Shown here in pieces: positions 14,468-17,999 of a stretch of 17,999 bases of DNA. Source of the stretch: 2-02-FULL-55-14 sp964473365 (GTDB lineage Bacteria; Bacteroidota; Ignavibacteria; UBA10030); NCBI GenBank assembly GCA_964473365.1, contig CAYYOV010000047.1, positions 1 to 17,999 of the forward strand, written 5' to 3'. Under the pieces are notes generated by a model. That model searched no databases. It saw only the letters and a list, made by a program, of their open reading frames with translations, and was not told the origin of the DNA. How positions within the stretch are numbered: the stretch's first letter is position 1; every line of letters begins with the position of its first letter. Both the position numbers and the translations under genes were made by a program.

Positions 14468-16117
14468 TCAATGCTTTGTGCGAGCGTCCGAGGAATGCTT
14501 CACGATCACACCATTCTCCCGGACGGCATAGGCCGAACGCGATGCGACGGCAGGACGTGTCGAGGCACTCGGCTTGGCCGGCGCGCTCTGCCCCGGCGCA
14601 CGCAGTTGGAACTGGTCGACCAACTGCTGAAGCTGTTCGGTCAGTCGATTGAGGTCCTCCGCTGTGCGAGCGATCTCCTGCGTGCCCGCGGCCGTCTGCT
14701 GGGTCACGCTGGTGATCGCTTCCACGCTCTTGCTGATCATCTGGCTGCTCCCAGATTGCTGTTCGCTCGCGCTGGCGATGTGCGTGACCATATCGGTCAA
14801 ATGCTGTGAGATGCCGACGATCTCACGCAGCGATGCTCCGGCACGATCGGCAAGCTGAATCCCGTCGTCGACCTCCTTCGTCGCCTCCTCCATCGTGCGG
14901 ACGGCGCCTTTCGTGTCTGCCTGGATCCGCTCGATCATGGCAGCGATCTCTTTCGTCGCTGTTGCAGTCTTCTCGGCCAACCGGCGAACTTCGTCGGCGA
15001 CGACCGCGAAACCACGTCCCTGCTCGCCGGCACGCGCGGCCTCGATGGCGGCGTTGAGAGCCAGAAGATTCGTCTGGTCAGCGATGTCGTCGATGACGCT
15101 GATGATCTCGCCGATCTGATTGCTCGATGCGCCAAGACTGCTGACCGTCGATGCCGACTGCCGTACGACCTCGGCGATGCTCTTCATGCCTTTGACCGTC
15201 TCGTTCACGACGGCGCCTCCCTGCTCGGCGGCGGCTTTGGCCTGCTTGGCCGTCTCGGCGGCTGCGGCTGCATTCTTCGTGTTCGTTCCGATCGTGGCGG
15301 CCATCTGGACGACGGCACCGGCCACTTCGGTCGCTTGGGCGGTCTGCTCGTGTGCGCCGGCCGCCATCTCCTCGGTGCTCGAGCTGATCTCGGCGCTGGC
15401 GCTGGCCACGGCGGTCGCAGATTCGGAGACCTGGAGAAGGGTCTCTCGGATGGAAGCGACGAATCGATCGAACGAATTTTGCATCTGTCCGACTTCGTCC
15501 AGACGTCCGCTGGCGAACCGGGTGTTCAGGTCGGCGTTGTCGATGCTCGACCGGATGGCGTTGATGTCACGGATGAGCGCGCGGGCGAGCAGCACGACGA
15601 TACCAATGCCGCCGGCGGCCAGAAGGAAGTTGATGAGCAGTGAAACGAAGATCTGCTGATCGATCCCCGACATGATCGGAGCAAGCGAGACACCGACGTA
15701 GGCCGACCCGAGCGTGCGATTCTTGTAGACGACAGGCGTTCCGGCGACGATCACGTCTCCGATCTGGTGGAGGGTGTTCGTACGCGTCGCGCGATCGACC
15801 TGCAGATTGAACGGATTATGCTCGACGATCGCATTGCCTTGTTCGTCGTAGATGAGAACGAGGGTCACGGTGCTGTCCGACCGGGTCCAGGCGAATGCGG
15901 TCTGCACGAGCTCAAAATTGCTGTCAGCCAGTCCTGCGCCGACGGAAAATGACAGCATGTCGGACAGGAGGTGAGCGCGTTGTTCTGCCGAATCACGGCC
16001 GGCAGCGCGCTGATTGAGGGGATAGTAGATTGCCGCAAAAAGGATGATCGCAACCATCGGCAAGGCAAAAACGCCAATGAGCCGGGATTGCAGCGAGCGT
16101 TGGAAGAGGTGTGTCAT
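14468..16117 (-). CDS. Methyl-accepting chemotaxis protein
   Basis: The 549-residue protein has membrane helices at ~12-32 and ~158-181 bounding a periplasmic sensor region of about 125 residues. A HAMP-like linker follows at ~182-235, then a long Ala/Glu/Gln-rich coiled coil. The signalling hairpin tip, at about 336-382, is unmistakable (DQTNLLALNAAIEAARAGEQ then GRGFAVVADEVRRLAEKT). It would control CheA activity in a chemoreceptor array. The C-terminus (SSDARTKH) lacks a CheR/CheB-docking pentapeptide. The periplasmic part, with LIYDEQGNAIVEHN and GTPVVYKNRTLGSAYVGVSL, looks like a single PAS-like/sCache fold; its ligand cannot be told. It is convergent with the cytochrome cluster and divergent from the dehydrogenase gene, so it is probably a separate unit. 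No clear ribosome site precedes the ATG. Confidence 0.95.
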   Translation of the reverse strand: MTHLFQRSLQSRLIGVFALPMVAIILFAAIYYPLNQRAAGRDSAEQRAHLLSDMLSFSVGAGLADSNFELVQTAFAWTRSDSTVTLVLIYDEQGNAIVEHNPFNLQVDRATRTNTLHQIGDVIVAGTPVVYKNRTLGSAYVGVSLAPIMSGIDQQIFVSLLINFLLAAGGIGIVVLLARALIRDINAIRSSIDNADLNTRFASGRLDEVGQMQNSFDRFVASIRETLLQVSESATAVASASAEISSSTEEMAAGAHEQTAQATEVAGAVVQMAATIGTNTKNAAAAAETAKQAKAAAEQGGAVVNETVKGMKSIAEVVRQSASTVSSLGASSNQIGEIISVIDDIADQTNLLALNAAIEAARAGEQGRGFAVVADEVRRLAEKTATATKEIAAMIERIQADTKGAVRTMEEATKEVDDGIQLADRAGASLREIVGISQHLTDMVTHIASASEQQSGSSQMISKSVEAITSVTQQTAAGTQEIARTAEDLNRLTEQLQQLVDQFQLRAPGQSAPAKPSASTRPAVASRSAYAVRENGVIVKHSSDARTKH

Positions 16118-16394
16118 GATCGTTGGTCTTTTGTTCGTCGGGTCATGAAATTCGGTGACGTCAAGGTAGTGTATGTCCAGGGTCGCCTGTATAGGCTGCG
16201 TCGCGATTTTGGGGTAGGAATAATCCTACCTCCGGTGCGCCCTTCATTCATGCCGGCCGGGAAAGTCGACGCAGGGGTCTATTTCTGCAGGATTTTGTGC
16301 ATCCCATGCACGCTCGGCGGGGATGGCTCTTGCACTTCCGGAGACGAAATCATACGTACCGTCAGTCCGATCCCACCACCTTTTCTGGCTTGCC
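16118..16394. other. Divergent intergenic region (277 bases) with two small palindromes
   Basis: This stretch separates the chemotaxis gene (-) from the dehydrogenase gene (+) and must hold both promoters. I see no convincing -35/-10 or -24/-12 pair. Two symmetric elements stand out: GGTAGGA-ATAA-TCCTACC (16213-16230) and GTGCAT-CCC-ATGCAC (16297-16311). Confidence 0.5.
16213..16230. promoter_or_regulatory. Perfect 7-bp inverted repeat, candidate operator
   Basis: GGTAGGA and TCCTACC are separated by ATAA, in the gap between divergent genes. With wobble the stem extends to 16211-16232. Symmetry and position suit a dimeric regulator site for either gene; no T run follows, so it is not a typical terminator. 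Confidence 0.4.
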
Positions 16395-17594
16395 ATGAAG
16401 ATCCTGATCGCCGACGCCTTCCCGCCGCGTTCTGTCACGCGTCTGCAGGAGTTGGGCTGCGAAATTGAGTATCGTCCGAAGCTCAAGGCGGAGGAGCTCG
16501 CGGGTGCCATCGGTGAGGCGTCCGTGCTCGTTGTCCGATCCACGGAGGTGCCGAAGCCGTGTATCGACGCCGGACATCGGCTGAGCCTCATCGTACGGGC
16601 CGGTGCGGGCGTGAACACGATCGATATCAAGGCCGCGAATGCACGCGGCATCTATGTGACCAACTGTCCCGGCAAGAATGCGATCGCCGTCGCTGAGCTC
16701 ACGATGGCGCTTCTGCTGGCGGTCGACAGGCGGATCGCCGAAAACGTGGCCGACCTTCGTGCCGGGCGCTGGAATAAGGGAGAGTACTCCAAAGCAGACG
16801 GCATCTTCGGCAAGACCATGGGGATCGTCGGAGTCGGTCAGATCGGCCGTGAGGTCATCACGCGCGCCCGGGCGTTTGGGCTCAAGGTCATGGCCTGGTC
16901 GCGTTCGCTCACGGCAGAAGAAGCGGAACGTTTAGGTGTCACGCGGGCCGATTCAGTGGACGACCTGGTGTCGCGATGCGACGTTGTCTCCGTCCATGTC
17001 GCACTGACGGCTGACACCCGTGGACTCTTTGGCCGGGACCTGATCTCGAAGATGCGCCCCGGAGCGATCCTGCTGAACGCAGCCCGGGCCGAAGTGGTTG
17101 ACGAAGCGGCGATCACCCAGGCTGTCGAGGCAGGACGCATACGGTACGGCACCGACGTGTTTGCCGGAGAGCCTGAGGACAAGTCGGGTCCGTTCTCGAG
17201 TCGACTGGCGTCTCTTCCGGGCGTGGTGGGCACGCACCATATCGGCGCTTCGACAGAACAGGCACAGGATGCCGTCGCCGACGAAGTGGTGCGCATCATC
17301 GACCGCTACAAACGATATGGCGAAGTGCCGAATTGGGTCAACCGCCAGCGGACCACCGCCGCGACGTGGCAGCTTGTGGTGCGTCACTTCGATCAACCAG
17401 GGGTCCTGGCCAACGTGCTCGCAGAATTGAAGACGGCCGGCATCAACGTGCAGGAAGTGGAAAATGTCGTGTTCGAAGGTGCCCTGACGGCGTGTTGCAC
17501 GCTGCGACTGAGCGCGCGGCCCGCACCTTCCGTCGTGGATGCTATCGCGGCTCGGAAGGAAGAAGTGATCAGCGTGTTGTTGAGCCCGCTCTAG
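16395..17594 (+). CDS. serA: D-3-phosphoglycerate dehydrogenase-like 2-hydroxyacid dehydrogenase
   Basis: The ATG at 16395 begins the typical MKILIADAF start; an upstream ATG (16323) would add 24 non-homologous residues. The 399-residue protein has the split substrate domain, an NAD-binding domain with G146-x-G148-x-x-G151 in GIVGVGQIGREV, and catalytic R231 (NAARAEVV), E259 (FAGEPE) and H282 (THHIGAST). Residues ~320-399 form a C-terminal ACT-like domain (HFDQPGVLANVLAELKTAGI), the serine-sensing type of module. SerA oxidises 3-phosphoglycerate to 3-phosphohydroxypyruvate, the first step of serine synthesis. Two positions are unusual: Ala after the catalytic Arg where Gly is usual, and His where Pro normally precedes the catalytic His. 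A related 2-hydroxyacid dehydrogenase activity is therefore possible. A short palindrome (CCCGCT/AGCGGG, 17585-17598) overlaps the stop. Confidence 0.88.
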   Translation: MKILIADAFPPRSVTRLQELGCEIEYRPKLKAEELAGAIGEASVLVVRSTEVPKPCIDAGHRLSLIVRAGAGVNTIDIKAANARGIYVTNCPGKNAIAVAELTMALLLAVDRRIAENVADLRAGRWNKGEYSKADGIFGKTMGIVGVGQIGREVITRARAFGLKVMAWSRSLTAEEAERLGVTRADSVDDLVSRCDVVSVHVALTADTRGLFGRDLISKMRPGAILLNAARAEVVDEAAITQAVEAGRIRYGTDVFAGEPEDKSGPFSSRLASLPGVVGTHHIGASTEQAQDAVADEVVRIIDRYKRYGEVPNWVNRQRTTAATWQLVVRHFDQPGVLANVLAELKTAGINVQEVENVVFEGALTACCTLRLSARPAPSVVDAIAARKEEVISVLLSPL

Positions 17595-17865
17595 CGGGTC
17601 GTGGAAAATTCGGTTCGTGCCGTACCCTGAACCGCACTTCGGTTCCCGACGTCGCAGTGGATCCGGCAGGCTTCTCATTCCTGATAGCCGGTCGGATTGC
17701 TTCTCAGGCCAATTTCTCCGAAGATGCACCAACGATCAGGCAGATCGTGAAGGTCGTGATCTGCGATCGGCTGAACCCTTTCCTTTCCACATGTCGCATC
17801 GCCCCCCGTCGGTGGGTCGATCGTCCGACCGGCTGAGCGGGTTGGTACGCATTCCAGAGGATGTC
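17595..17865. other. Intergenic region (271 bases) without a recognised gene
   Basis: No homologous-looking reading frame is evident. A small hairpin, GAACCG-CACTT-CGGTTC (17629-17645), follows the dehydrogenase gene and could help end its transcript, although it has no T run. The promoter of the acyl carrier protein gene presumably lies here, but I cannot point to one. Confidence 0.45.
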
Positions 17866-17999
17866 ATGGAACGGTCCGAGATCCAGCAGCGCGTCCGAAA
17901 TGTTGTGGCTTCTGTCCTCAGCATCGATCCCAACGAGATCACTCCCGCCTCCAATTTTGTCTTCGACCTGGGCGCCGATTCGATGAAGAGCGTCGAGCT
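17866..17999 (+). CDS. Acyl/peptidyl carrier protein (partial, 3' end outside window)
   Basis: The ATG at 17866 is preceded by an AGAGGA purine run and opens 44 codons up to the window edge. The sequence shows the carrier-protein signature FDLGADSMKSVE, in which the Ser carries the 4'-phosphopantetheine arm, preceded by a helix (IQQRVRNVVASVLSID) of the expected length. The DSMKSVE variant differs from the DSLDxVE of fatty-acid AcpP, which hints at a specialised carrier for a modified-lipid, polyketide or surface-polymer pathway. The end of the gene and its neighbours, which would decide this, lie outside the window. Confidence 0.85.
   Translation, partial: MERSEIQQRVRNVVASVLSIDPNEITPASNFVFDLGADSMKSVE

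Noticed and set aside
14318..14809. Plus-strand open frames inside the chemotaxis gene
   Set aside because: They mirror the minus-strand gene, whose signalling hairpin is clear, and begin within the palindrome at 14296-14361.
16323..16394. Extended start of the dehydrogenase at 16323
   Set aside because: The extra 24 residues precede the family's usual MKILIADAF start and do not look like any domain or targeting signal.
17333..17836. Open frame running from within the dehydrogenase gene into the following gap
   Set aside because: It starts out of frame inside a well-supported gene, and its composition past 17594 shows no recognisable domain.
1..17999. CRISPR arrays, insertion sequences, tRNA or rRNA genes
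   Set aside because: No regularly spaced direct repeats, transposase motifs or RNA gene features were seen on either strand.

Overview
The window is about 18 kb of fairly GC-rich bacterial DNA (high fifties percent by eye), with almost every gene on the + strand and many start and stop codons overlapping. Secreted multiheme cytochromes, beta-barrel-like outer-membrane proteins, a lipoprotein and a Ccs/ResBC (system II) cytochrome c maturation pair point to a Gram-negative anaerobe or facultative anaerobe that moves electrons across its envelope. Signal peptides ending in Gly-Gln or Ala-Gln, system II maturation and a BchE-like radical SAM enzyme fit the Ignavibacteriota/Chlorobiota side of the FCB group. 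A Geobacter-like desulfobacterial lineage is not excluded. The taxonomic call is inference and of low confidence.

Layout. Positions 3-146 are the Fis-type DNA-binding tail of a sigma54-dependent regulator. Positions 143-3300 form module A: an octaheme cytochrome, a 292-residue barrel-like protein and an NHL beta-propeller lipoprotein. A strong -24/-12 (sigma54) promoter at 3447-3463 drives a small tetraheme cytochrome (3506-4129), followed by a strong hairpin terminator (4168-4198). Module B (4212-9073) is a 594-residue barrel-like protein, a second NHL propeller and a decaheme cytochrome. Its N-terminal third is a clear paralogue of the tetraheme protein. Positions 9058-12374 hold resB, ccsA and a third NHL propeller. 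A three-helix membrane protein with histidines in or next to its helices (12383-12751) and a BchE-like cobalamin/radical SAM enzyme (12748-14247) complete the run. A large imperfect hairpin separates it from a convergent methyl-accepting chemotaxis protein (14468-16117, minus strand). A phosphoglycerate dehydrogenase-like gene (16395-17594) and the start of an acyl carrier protein (17866 to the window edge) look like unrelated housekeeping genes.

How the genes may work together (inference): the cluster encodes an extracellular electron transfer apparatus. Two cytochrome/barrel/propeller sets could form conduits through the outer membrane. The abundant tetraheme protein resembles subunits of polymeric OmcE-type cytochrome filaments, and the decaheme protein carries the same domain plus an extension, so it could cap or anchor such a filament. 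ResB/CcsA would attach the hemes. The regulator at the left edge is the natural candidate activator of the sigma54 promoter. The BchE-like enzyme is the most surprising member, because it suggests a tetrapyrrole or other cofactor modification tied to this cytochrome locus.
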